Shown piece by piece: positions 1 through 11,900 of a DNA stretch of 64,000 bases (position 1 is the stretch's first letter; each line of letters opens with the position of its first letter). Position numbers and translations under genes: made by a program. Source of the stretch: Petaurus breviceps papuanus (taxonomy: Eukaryota; Chordata; Mammalia; Diprotodontia; Petauridae); NCBI GenBank assembly GCA_028583685.1, contig JAMXIF010000073.1, positions 8,844,190 to 8,908,189 of the forward strand, written 5' to 3'. The notes under the pieces are model-generated. The model ran no database searches. It worked only from the letters and a program-made list of their open reading frames with translations, and was not told where the DNA came from.

Positions 1-116
1 GTTACACGGCCAGGTGTTTCTGGGTGGGTACTAAGTGTCTGAGCCCGGGATTCGATCTCCAGGTCTTCTCAACACTGGAGCCCGTGCTCTTACTTGCTGT
101 GCTACCTGGCCGCCCC
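1..116 (-). repeat. tRNA-like SINE, type 2 unit, cut by window edge
   Basis: Reverse-orientation SINE ending in the head motif ggggcggccaggtagc (read on minus). Nearly identical to the second halves of the SINE dimers at 32010-32320 and 61681-61973 (shared caacactggagc and gatctccaggtcttct). Whether a partner unit lies to the left cannot be seen. Confidence 0.8.
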
Positions 117-416
117 TCTCCCCCAAATTCTTGGACTCTCTGAAACTTATTCACAGGTCTGGGTCCTTAACCCAGCGTCCACAGTTAAGATTTCCTGTTT
201 TTTTTAGTTGTTGGAGGCATGGCGAAATTAAACAGTTTGCCTAGGTTCACATGTCAGAGGAAGTACTTGAAACCAAAATGTCCCGACTCTACCTACTATG
301 AGTCAATCTACTCTACTATACGACCTCTGAATTTTTTTTAAAAGAAATTTAAATTTTCTAATGAAAAACTTATTTTGAAATAAGTGGGAGTTTCAAACTA
401 AGCTAGTGAAATGTCT

Positions 417-562
417 TTTTTTTTTTGGAGAGCAACTGGGGGTAAGTGACTTGCCCAACGTCACATGGCTAGTTTTTGTGTTAAGCGTCTGAGGCTGGAT
501 TTGAACTCAGGTCCTCCTGACTCCAGGGCTGGTGCTCAATTCACTGTGCCACCTAGCCACCC
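417..562 (-). repeat. tRNA-like SINE (WSINE/MIR-related), minus
   Basis: Reverse copy of the common SINE of this window: poly(T) head, gtgacttgcccaacgtcaca, tgaactcaggtcctcctgac, and gtgccacctagccacc at the tRNA-like end. Flanks tgaaatgtcttt and tgaaatcatgtcttt look like a slightly altered target duplication. Confidence 0.85.
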
Positions 563-1220
563 TGAAATCATGTCTTTGTAAAGAAAAATCTGGAGAATTT
601 TTTTGGAAATGTTAATCTAGATCAGAAAAAGATGCTGTTCCATCAATATATTTCTTTTTAAACCTTACAAATTCTGAAAATTAGCTGATGATATTTAACA
701 AAATAAAATCTGAATAGAACTGGTGAAAAAAAAAGACTATAACTTCAAAATCTTCTAAAGTAAGTGACACTGGCAATTCTTAAACTATAAGTTACATATG
801 AGTTAGTTGCCCAGGAAAAATAGTAGAGGGAAGCTCCATGCTGGAAGTTCTAATGTTAATTTGTTAGTGTGGTTATTACACTAGTGAAATCAATAGTGAA
901 ATCATTCTAGACTACACCTCCTTTACCTGCCCCTTCTCAGGCCTCTCCCCTCTTTTCCCAATCCCCAACAAACCACATACATCTTTAAAAATCATAAGAA
1001 CAAGAACTATTTCCATAAGGAAGCTTCTGCAAAAGTAAAGCAAAGAGGCTTTGTAAGGGTCAAGCCAAAGTCAAATAATATGCTACCAGTTTTGGGACTT
1101 AAAAATCCAAACAGGCAACAACATCACCATTACCTTCTGTACATAGTTCTATATGTCCCTCCTGACAAGTTCTAGCTCACCAACTGTCATTTTACATAAT
1201 TTCTTAAAACCATTTTTGGT
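563..1220. other. No gene or repeat recognised
   Basis: AT-rich intergenic sequence downstream of CDC16 with no open frame or repeat that I can support. Confidence 0.5.
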
Positions 1221-1224
1221 TCTA

Positions 1225-1375
1225 TAGGGTCATGGGACCACAGATTTAGATGTGGAAGGGAGCCTTTAGGCCATCCAAGTCTAGCCACCTTATTTTAAAT
1301 TTGAGGATATTTGAGGTCTAAAGATGTTAAATGATTTGCCAAGATCACACAGCTGGTAGGTGGCTGATATGGGGA
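1225..1375 (+). repeat. MIR/THER-like core SINE relic
   Basis: Diverged core-SINE signals: gaagggagcctttaggccat, then gatttgccaagatcacacag and ctggtaggtggc. No intact tail. Confidence 0.6.
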
Positions 1376-2399
1376 GAAAATCTGAGTAGATGTGGTGGTA
1401 GCCAAAGTAACTGTATTAATGATACTAACATGCATTATAAACTGACTGGTTATTACAGAGTAGAAATTAAAAAAAATAAACTGGCAGTGGACTTAGAAAT
1501 ATCATCAAGCAGGCAATATATCTGTATCTATGATGTTTTCATAAGTGGAAATGGACACGACTAAATTTCAAAAGGAACAAGGGAAATAAAAAATACTTTC
1601 TAAATATATACAGTGGTATTTGAACTACCAAAGGGGTAATATATAAAGCTTAACATTTGAATCACTGCCGTCTTCTTTTGCTTCCCTGACAAAACAAATT
1701 ACAAATCTTTTCAGTGAATTCACAGTATAATTATTCTTGCTAACTAAAGTGACTAAACTACAAAAAAAAAAAAGATCACAGTTTCAGTTTCAAAATCAGC
1801 CATACTACACATTTTAACACAATATAGTATTAGGAGACTTCTTCTTGCTATATACCAGAAGAAGAATGTTCTACACTTTCTAAATCAATTTCAGATAATG
1901 TAACTAGATGTCATCTGTTCATAACATCAAAATTATGTACCATTAAAAATAACTGCCAGCTAATATTTTACACAATCTCAAAATTATCTAAGTACTAAAG
2001 ATGCTAAAATTAATTGCCAAAAATAGAAGAGAACCTAACATTTAACACAGTTTAAAAACTTGGTCATCAATTTAATATGCAAAAATGAGATGAAATCAAA
2101 CACATTTTGCCTCCCATATACTAGGACATAGAAGTTAAAAAGATCAAGGGATTACTTTGAAGTTATTTATTTTAAAGAACAAAATGCTAATTTTACACTA
2201 AGATTCCCTATAATTCTTTTGGCTTTTTTAAAATGACAAAATGTGCTTCACTGGCAGGCTAGAAATCTGGTAGCCTTAACACTATAACAACCTTTAGCTG
2301 TTTTAAATTAATTTTGATATGTATTGTAAACAATTTCATATTAATTTCTTAGTATTTATCACAGTTTAATAGCAGTCAAAGGGTCTCATTACAGTTTAA
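1376..2399. other. AT-rich flank 3' of CDC16; nothing further recognised
   Basis: Apparently unique, AT-rich DNA. The part up to about 2165 could include distal 3' UTR or downstream flank; no coding frame is supported. Confidence 0.4.
2166..2171 (-). terminator. Alternative distal poly(A) signal AATAAA
   Basis: A second canonical hexamer on the minus strand about 480 nt past the stop; possible distal cleavage site. Confidence 0.3.
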
Positions 2400-2650
2400 A
2401 AAACATAAGATGGTTTACCTTCTTTATTCCATAATGTGTAACTTTTTTTTTAGAATCAGTAAAACTGGAAAACCATCTGTTGTGAAGGTGTGCTATCCAG
2501 TCTTTTAAGGCAGGCATTAGTTCTCTGATGCTAGATGTAGAGATGTAGTTTGAATTCATATAAAAAAATAGTAAATTCTTCAAACATGACAAGGAAATGA
2601 CAAAATACTAACATATTAGAACAAAATGAAATTTTGATCAGGGTTCTGCA
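2400..2650 (-). other. CDC16: CDC16 3' UTR (candidate extent)
   Basis: Unique, AT-rich sequence follows the stop codon. The first AATAAA on the minus strand is at 2423-2428, which would give a 3' UTR of roughly 250 nt. A second AATAAA lies at 2166-2171 and could end a longer form of about 500 nt. Which is used cannot be told from sequence. Confidence 0.5.
2423..2428 (-). terminator. Candidate poly(A) signal AATAAA for CDC16
   Basis: AATAAA on the minus strand (tttatt on plus), about 225 nt past the CDC16 stop. It is the nearest canonical hexamer to the stop codon. Confidence 0.45.
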
Positions 2651-2919
2651 TCATGTACTATGGTCTGACATGGATGTTTCTAACATCATGTCACTTTCAT
2701 TCATTTCAATTTCAAAGGTTTCTTCCAACGGAGGCCTAGAATCTGTGTTCTTCCTTGAATGATGTGACGTTTCTAATGGTATAAGCCCAGTTTCTTCTAG
2801 AGTCTGTCTTTCTATATCAAATTCTCTGAAATCCCATGGAGGTGAAATGATGTTTTTCAGTGTCTTCATTGTATGTACATCAAAGTCATAACACCTCAAT
2901 TTGTCTTTGATCTCTGTAC
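2651..2919 (-). CDS. CDC16: CDC16 coding exon 18 (C-terminal tail and stop)
   Basis: Encodes the last 89 residues: [20 protein letters not shown], the conserved [12 protein letters not shown], then an acidic tail ending [18 protein letters not shown] before TGA at 2651-2653. The SPP in ISPPWDF and the Ser/Thr-rich tail are plausible mitotic phosphorylation sites; this is inference. The segment [19 protein letters not shown] appears about three residues longer than in human. Confidence 0.97.
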
Positions 2920-5900
2920 CTAAAAAACAAAGAAAAAATTCAAGTGATTATTGCCACAATGCCTAGATTTGAGATGTGTAAGGATAGGGGACTAGACTTG
3001 TAATTTCATTAGAACTGGGAACTCTTGAATGAAAAAACTCTATCGATACAGGTTGGCACCTACTCTACAATTTAAAGTCTTAGAGACTTGCTTAGAGCAC
3101 AGGTGTCAAACTTGCAGCCCACAAAACTCTTGGGTGCAGTCTGAACCAGATTAAAACATAACTGGGAAAAATGTAACTGGGAAATGTTTAGTAAACAAAA
3201 AATAAAATAAAACAGAGATAATGCTAATTTGTGGTTTTCTAAGTTAGCATACTGCCCACAGGGATCCACTTCTATTTGAGTTTGACCCTACAGGTTTAGA
3301 GCACTAAGAGGTTAAGTGATTTTCAAGAGTCACAACATCATTATGTGCCAAAGGTGAGACCTGAACCCAGGTCTTCCTGATTCTAAGGTTGACTCTATTT
3401 AAAAATAATAAATGGGAGACATTACTGCCTCCAACATTAAAGGCAGAGGGAAAGATCCCATGTATACAGAAATATTTATAGCAATACATTTTGTGGAAGC
3501 AGAGAAATGAAAGCAAAGTAAATCTCCACTGACAGGGTAATAAGCTAATTGTGGTAAAATAAAATATTATTGTTCCACACAAAATGATGAATAAGAATCA
3601 GGAAAAACTTGAGATGATATGTAAGAAGGAGAAGAATACAAAAAGATCTTTGATCAATGCAACGAACAGTCTTATTTTAGAAGACTGATGATAAAGCATG
3701 TCTTCCTCCTTTTGGCAGAGAGATGGATGACTCCAAGTATAGAGCAAAGCATATACTTTTAGACACGGCCAATCTGTTGATTTGTTTAGATTAATAATTT
3801 TTGGAAGGATTTTAACTGCGGAGGAAAGTCACTAAGAAGTGACAGAAATGTAAAAAAATAAAAACTTTTTTAAAACAGGAGATGCCATTTACAATAATGA
3901 TGAATACATTACATATATCAAAATATATATTTATCTATATATCTGAGTATCAATCTATCAAGATTTACACAAGAAATTCAGAAGGAAAATTATAAGACAA
4001 CTATACAGAAATAAAGAATTAAATAATTGTACAGGCATTAAATGTACATACCTAAACGGAGTCAAGAAAGTAAACACGGCCATTATATTTTTACAAATTA
4101 ATTTGTAGCTTTAAAGCAATACCAATTAAAATACCAATGGGCTACACATCTTAGAATCAGCTAAAACAACAACAAACTGTCAAAAATATTGAGTGATATT
4201 GTAAAAAAATGAAAGAAAGAAAGAAAAAGATTTGTCCTGATGACCAGACCTCATGTATCTGTAAGGATTAAAATGATCATGTAATAGATAAAATAAATAG
4301 GCTTAATAGAACAAAATAATTAAGCACTAGAACCAAAGTTATACAGTAGCCTAGTAATAGATAAATAAATGTAAGACTAAAAAGTAGAGGCTGAATTAAT
4401 AATAACAAAAATTAAGTGGAAAACTGATGAAAAACTATGATGAAACTATGATTTTAAAAAATGGGACTAGAGCCATGTCTCACATTAACAAATTCCATAT
4501 AGAGGACTAATTTATAGAGGGTGTTCCAAAAAGTCTTGGTGCAGATTTAAGCATTAGTAGCTTAAGAAAACATATGACATTCCATTATCTTCTCATTTTT
4601 TTCATACCTATTGCAAATGTCTGGAATTAGAAAATTCTTACCTGTTCAGAAAATATAAGAAATTATGGAAAATAGAAGTAGGTAAACTTGATTATACAAA
4701 AATAGCTTTTATGCAAGTAATTCATAAAAAAAAAAGGAAAACGATTGAGAGAAAATATTTGTGATAAATACTTCTGATTAAAGTTTTAAATCCAAAATCT
4801 TTATGTAACCAAGAAACTTAAGAGTAATCTCTATTTCCACTCCCCTCTGTACAGAAATACTTTTTGTATCAAAGGATACAAATAGTTTTTAAAAGAACAC
4901 AGATTACCAATAATCATGAGGAAATATTCAAGTTTTTTGATAATTAATATAATGCAAATGTCACCATGTAACCAGTAAGTTGGCAAAAATAATTTAAAAT
5001 GGTAATTTAGTGTTGATGGCCTTGTGAAAAGACAGCTTCAGCACTGAATTACCCTGATTACAAAATTGTGAATTGGCACAATTTTGGAAAACAATATAGA
5101 ATGATCATAAATAATAAGAGTTACAAAACTCCCATTTGATCCAATGATTAATTTTTAGGTTTGGTTTCATGAATCTCAGCTCTGCTGGTCACTACCTGTG
5201 TGAATTTGACAAGACTCTTACTTCTCTACAAATGAGGAAACCTGAGAACCAAATTGTCTCTGAACCTAATTGTCTCTGAAGTCCCTTCTAGCTCTAGATC
5301 TATGATTCTGTGATTTCACTGGAAATGAGCAACTCAGATGTGACTTTGTGCCTTAGAGAATTGTCTGGGTCCTGAGTGGTTTAAGTGATTTGCCCAAAAG
5401 ACTACCCACTACACCACACTGCTTCTCTGTGAATCCACTATTGGGGTAGGATGCTACTGAAAATGAAAAAGAGATATGTCTGTACAAAAATACTTTTAAA
5501 TTGCTTTTAATAGAAAACATCATAAACAACCTAGGTACCCAACAACTGGAAAGTGGTTGAACAAATAATGGTACATAAACCTAAAAGGATATTGCTATGT
5601 CATACAATGACAATTAATAAGAAATTACCTTGTATTTATTTTGTATATACAGATTGTCTCAAAAGGCTTATTGCAGTTTAAAGTTTTAATAACTTTTTAT
5701 ATTTAATTATATCAATATAGATAGTTTCTTTAATAGAATGTAAATTCCTCTAGGGGGGCTTTTTTAAAATTTTTTTGGGAAAATTTTGACTTCTTATCCT
5801 TAAGCAAATAAATGCTTGACTAATTTTTTTGTAAAAGGCGACATTCTGTAAAAGTCAATTTACATATTAATGTTAAATAATAGGAACTGCAAATAACAGG

Positions 5901-8900
5901 AATTTATGATTTCATGCACAATGTTTTTATTTGTATATCTAAAGGTCTCTTTGTTAGTGGCTGCCAAGTTTATAATAAAGAATATTTTTATAAAAACGAT
6001 GCATAAAAAGGAAGGAGTAATAAAATGGAGCAAGGTTATCAAAATGATAAGAGGGGGTAAGATAAAAAAGAATAGAATGAGATGTTGGTTTGGAAAGTAA
6101 GGGACTTCATTTCTGGAACTAGGGGGAAAGAGGAGTGGATAGGTGAACATGTTGGTACTCTGTTGGTTCTGTCTGTGTTGATGTGACTTTGTCAGAATGA
6201 AGCATTGTCTGTTGAAAGAGGACTTTACCAGAAGCCCTGAAAGAGGACTTTACTCCTGTTTACAGAAGTCTTGGGATTTTACTGTTGATTTGTGTTTGAT
6301 TTCTCAGACAGAAGCTTTGTCTGTTGGTTTATGTTACTTTGCTAGACAGTGAATTGAGATAACAGTGTCGCAATGTCTGTAAATATTGTTGTAGCTCTGT
6401 TAAGCTTTGTCTTCATAGAAAAAGAAACTGAGAAAGGCTTGGAGTGGAACAGTCCCCATAGGCTAAGATATAGAACTGGAGCAGGGAGCTGCCTACCTGT
6501 AAATCCAGGCAAGAGCTGGGAGCATGGAAGAAGAGCCATGAGGTTTGGAAGCTGGCCTCGCGTTAAGATGAAAAAAGACTTGACTTGGGTATGCAGTGCT
6601 GACTGACGACATTGTAACTTACTGTGACCTAGGGGTGGATGGTGTTTGTCCTTTCTGCTGCCCCTCAAGGATGACTGGAAGTCAATCTGGAGTCAAGGTG
6701 AAAGAGGACTTGAATTGGGTGCCCTATACTGATTGAGGAGATTGTGATTTACTGAATGATATGCTGTTAGACTATGTGGCCACCTTACTAATAAGTTGTT
6801 TTGTTATATTGTTGTGAATGAAGTTTTGCTTTAGTTTATGCCTGAATAGAGAGTTCACTATACTATGCAATTAGATCCTTAAAAGTTATTCACAGCAGCA
6901 GTCCTCAGGAGAGCTGCTCATGATTGGCTTTACAGATGAGAACCAAGAGAACAATTATGACAACCCAGAGATGAGAAAGTGTCCGGTGAGTGACAGTGTC
7001 AGATGCTGCAGAAAGGTCAGAGAGGATAAGGAGTGATAAAAAGCTATTTTACTTGGCAATTAAAAGATCTATGATAATTTTGGAAAGATCAGTTTCAGCT
7101 GAATTACAAGGTCACAAGTCAGATTACAATACCACTTAGAAGAGAGTAACAAGGGAAGAAAGGGAGGCACCATGTATAAATTACTTTTTCATGGAGTATA
7201 GCTGGGAAGATAATGAGATATAAAATGAAAGTTAGTGGGAATGATAGGATCAAGTGAAAAGATTTTTTTGTGTTTTTTAAAGGACAGGGCATATTTGTAT
7301 ATAACAGGGAAAAAGAGCCAGTAGATAAGGAGATTAAAGAATAGAGGGTAGGGATGATGATAATGGGGATAATATTCTGGAAAAGGAAGAAGGGGATGAA
7401 ATCAAGGGTGCAAGTAAAGGGGCTCTGTAGGCAAGAATTAGGGTTACCTCTTCAGAGACTTGAGCAGAAGAAATGATGTAGATGGGGAAGGGGAGCATCT
7501 ATTTTCAAAGATGTCAGTTTTTCAGTGAAGTATGAAGTGAGTTCCTCATCTGAAATGTGGTGCTAGAGGAGGCTTGAGGAGAAATGAGAAAATCTGAAAC
7601 AGCTGCTGTGGTGCACTAGCTAGAGAACTGGTTAGAGAAGTTGGGAAGATGGGCTCACCACAGAGAACACCTTAGTAAGATTGATAATTAATTTTGGAGA
7701 GGACCCAATTAGAAGTTTCATGGTTCTCTAGTTCCATTTAACATCATATGAATGGGAATGAAAAAGGATTATGTAATCCATGACCAGGGTCTGGTGAGGC
7801 ATGCTTGGCAGTAGGATTCAAGGGCAGAGAACAGAGTATGAACTACTGGTGCACAGAGTCAAGACTGAGGAAGAAAAGGGTAAAGACGTGTGCCTTGGGG
7901 TGAGCTGGGAAAGCAGTAGGGGATAAACTGATGAGGAGGTCCTAGAGAGGAGGGATAGCAGGACTACAGGTCATAAGACAAATGGAAAGCTGAAATGAAA
8001 AAAGATTATCGTTAGACAGGGAAATTTGGGAATCTGTAGAATTAGGAATTTGAGAATTGGAAAAGACCTTAGCAATCCTCTAGCTTCGGCTTTAGAGCAT
8101 TAAGAATTGAGAATCCATTGCTTCTCAAGGCAAGCCACTCAAATATAATTTTTGTACAGTTCTAATCATTCAATTTCCTGCCATCATGACTAAACTGGCC
8201 TCTGAACACAGAAGGGGAAAAGGGCGGATAGGAAGATCAAGAGTATGAGCATTTTTGTGTGTAGCTAAGATGGAATAGAAAAGCAGGTCATGAGGCAGCT
8301 AGGGGGCATAGCCCTGGAGTCAGGAAGATCTGAGTTCAAATCTGACCTCAGACACTTGACACACTTGTTAGCTGTGTGACCTTGGGCAAGTCACTTAACC
8401 CCAATTGCCCTTCTCCCCTCCAAAAAAAAAAAAAGGCAGGTCAGGAAAACTGAGCTGAAGATTTGGGAAATTAGAGCATCTGTGGTCATATCAGTGGGAA
8501 TGCTGAAGTCCCCTCGTATAAAAGCAGGAATTGGTATAGTTGTGTACTATATGTCCATGACAATAATTCTCTTTCTAGTTGTTTAACCTTGGTACTCATT
8601 TTTAAACATTTTCAAGAGTTAAAGACAAACTGTCATGACAGTCCTGCTCATTTTCTACCTTAGCTCATGAAGAGTGTCTTTACTATAACCTACACAGCGA
8701 CTTCATGAGAGTGCTTTTATGTATCAATAGCAAAAAAGCATTTTTAGAAATATTTCAATATTTAAGTGAAACATTACATGAATAAGTGTTTGATGACTAC
8801 TATCTCCTACAGCATCACTGTAGCAAAATAAAAAGGTATTTTGGGGTATATTAAGAATGCTTAGAAAGAGAAGCTCCCAATAAAATACGACTCTTATGTC

Positions 8901-11900
8901 GCATCATGATGAAGACAATCCCAGCCAGGTTTTTTAAACATGATGCCAGTGAAGTATCAGTTCTGGTATGTCTTTTATGTCAAGATGGAAAACCTTTAGA
9001 GGCCTGGGGAAGGAATGACTATATGCATGTTACCAGAAGATAAGCATAAGTTTAGATATATTCTTTACTAGGTTGTTCTTAAGGTGATACATTTTTTGGC
9101 CACAGCAATTTACAAAGATTACCTACTAAGTTAGAGACAGGTGTTGTGTGATCTGTAGAAAGAGAACCTACTAATACTGAAGTACTGAATTAAAATGAAA
9201 GACTTGGAATGGGAAAGTAGTTAACAAAAAAGTGACTGTCTACAAAAAGGAAACACTTTACATAGTTAAAAGAGTTATCAAGAATGATACCAATAAGAAA
9301 AATTAGCATCTTACCAATATAAGCTTCAGAATCACCAATGTACATTTCAATGCAATGCCCAAGCATGGTAACGGAAAATGTATCATCTCTCCTAAGTCCA
9401 AGAGCCTATCAAAAAGGGGGTCAGAATATTTACAAGCAGAAAAAGAAATACTTGTGAAATACTTATAATAAATCTTGTTTTTCCATTTTGTGTAAGTAGT
9501 CCCACCTAAGGTAACCTGCATAAAACCCACTGTTTATGAAGAATGGCCAATTAAAGCAATAAGAGCAAATATTATAGCAATATCTAAAAATACTAGTTGT
9601 TTTCATTAAGACCATAAAAATATTTGGCAGTAGCACCAAAGAATGCTTTGATTAAATTTCCCTTTAAGACACTCTATGGATACAAATAATATCCACATTT
9701 TATATGTGAAGTTCATATTTTTTCTTCCATGTCAATTTTAACTTCATGAATTAAATGGAATCAAGTACTACTAGTTGGTTGTGCATTTTGTCACAGATCC
9801 TTCTCTGCAAGTTATTAGATACATATAGATATATTAATTAAATTCTCACTGGTTTAAATGTTAAGGCAGAAAAAAATACATACACAATACTTGAAGAGTA
9901 ATTTCATTATGCCTGCATTTGTTAACTCATTAATATAAAAATTATGACGAAAAGCAAATTAATCAATAATCATCAGTTATAATGGGCCCAGCACTATCTC
10001 AAACCTCAAACACAGGCTCAAAATTGTTCCTAAGTTTAATCAGTTACACATCCTACAAAATTATTTTCTCTTGCAAAGAGAAAATCTCTATCTGATGAAA
10101 TTCAATTCATCCTTCAAGATTAAATTAAAATATTAAGTCCCATGAAGGATTCCTTATTTCCCAAATACTGCCCCCCACCCCAACTCCCTACCCCATGTCT
10201 TGTGCATAGAAGGTGTTTAAATACATATTTGTGGAACTAAATTTTGCAGCTTTAAAATAGGAAAAAGAAAAAAACAGACCTAGCAAAAAGAATTTTTAAA
10301 AATTGGGTGTAGCTTAATTTTAATTTTAGCAAGGTATAAATTGAAGATATACCGTGTGAAAATAGTCAACTGCACTTTCAAAGTTGCCCATTAGGCTGTG
10401 TATATAACCTATAGCAGAATAGGTAGAAGCATTCTGGGGAATCAACACTAAGGCTTGACGATGGTATTCTAGTGCCTCTTCATACTTTCTGTAAAAAATA
10501 AAAATAAGTTGATAGTGCATACATTTTAAAAAGCCTAAAATCTCAAGTTTTATTTCTAAGTTCCAAGAACACACATTTCCAGAAGAAATGTCACATAATA
10601 TCAGTTTACTCAGCCTGTACAGTATTTTCTTTGCCATTGCCACCATGGACATTTTATTGAACAGTTTGGTTACTTTTCCTTTAACTATATCATGCTTAGA
10701 GATATAGCCTAAATATATACATTAGTTTATCACCACCTTCCTCAAAAAATTTGTATTTTTGGCCTGTTAACTTGTTAAGATAAGTTTCACACATTTACCA
10801 CTTACTATATAAAGAAATATTTTCTTTTATTTATTCTAAAACCTTTATAGTATGCTATTTGTATCTAGCATTACTTGTTATTTGTACTAGCAACATAGTA
10901 AAGTGAAAAAAGGTTTTTTAATTAGAAAGATATTGGTTCAGCTGCTGCCTCTGACAGATGCTGGCTGTGTCAGAAAATGGAAAAACACCAAAAGGTACTG
11001 CAAGTTTATATTCCAATGTTCTATACTAAAATCCACAAGGGAATAGAATTTCTATTCAATAAAAACTACCAGAAAACTGGCAACCCCCACCCCCCCCACA
11101 CACACAAGGGTCTAGATCATACTTATACTATACATAAACCCTTAACTTTGTTGCTACAAAGCATTTTTTAAAATTATTTTAAAAAACTAAGAAAAAGGAA
11201 TATTATTTATCTCAATTATGGACAAATAAAATCCTTAATGATAACTCAATTTAATAAGTTCTATCTGGCAAAAGAATTTTTTTTTTTACATACTGGCAAA
11301 AGAATTTTTTTTTTGCATAACAAAAATCTACAATCTCTAAAATTAAGGGAAAAAATTGAAATAAACATATCCGATAAACGGAACTGACACATATATCTAA
11401 GGTCAATATTACTTCTCTCAGAGACATTTTTATGAAGAAATTAATAAGGACAGGAATAGGAAACATGAACTGGACTAACTAGAGCACTCAGAAGTTAGTG
11501 ATTTGCTTTGTCACAAAGCTTTCATGTATTTGAAGAGGAACTTGAATCCAGGTTTTCCTGATGCCAAGCCCAGATTAGTAATTAGCTCTACTATGACAGG
11601 CTGTATCTCCAAAGAAGGAAACTGAAATGGTTAATGACCACATGGAAAGACTGTCAAACTCCCTCATGCAAAAAAAAAAAAATGCAATATAAGATAACCT
11701 TAAGATGCTGTCTTCTTCTACCTCCTAGAATGACAAATATCTATACTTAATAATATATACAGATAAAGTCTAATATGGGCAGGGTACCAAAGAAGAGGCA
11801 TTTTCATACATAGTTGGTGAGGCTAGCAATATGCAAGAAGAATTACATGCAAAACTTTTGTTTGCATTGTAAGGACCATTATTCAAAAATAAATTATAAA

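Larger units (their letters stand above)
3425..5640 (+). repeat. Old L1 relics (ORF2 3' part and 3' UTR)
   Basis: Several decayed L1 stretches. 3450-3600 resembles the ORF2 C-terminus (atgtatacagaaatatttat, compare the younger L1 at 35490). 3640-3800 resembles older L1 3' UTR. 4080-4500 matches ORF2 internal sequence (aaagcaataccaattaaaat). 5450-5640 again matches the ORF2 end. Fragments may come from more than one insertion; boundaries are approximate. Confidence 0.5.

Noticed and set aside
10326-10652. 108-residue minus-strand frame as a separate small gene
   Set aside because: Its meaningful part is CDC16 exon 16; the rest is intron read through the splice sites.
11265-11316. Short direct repeats considered as a CRISPR or tandem array
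   Set aside because: Only two units in a vertebrate intron; a local duplication.
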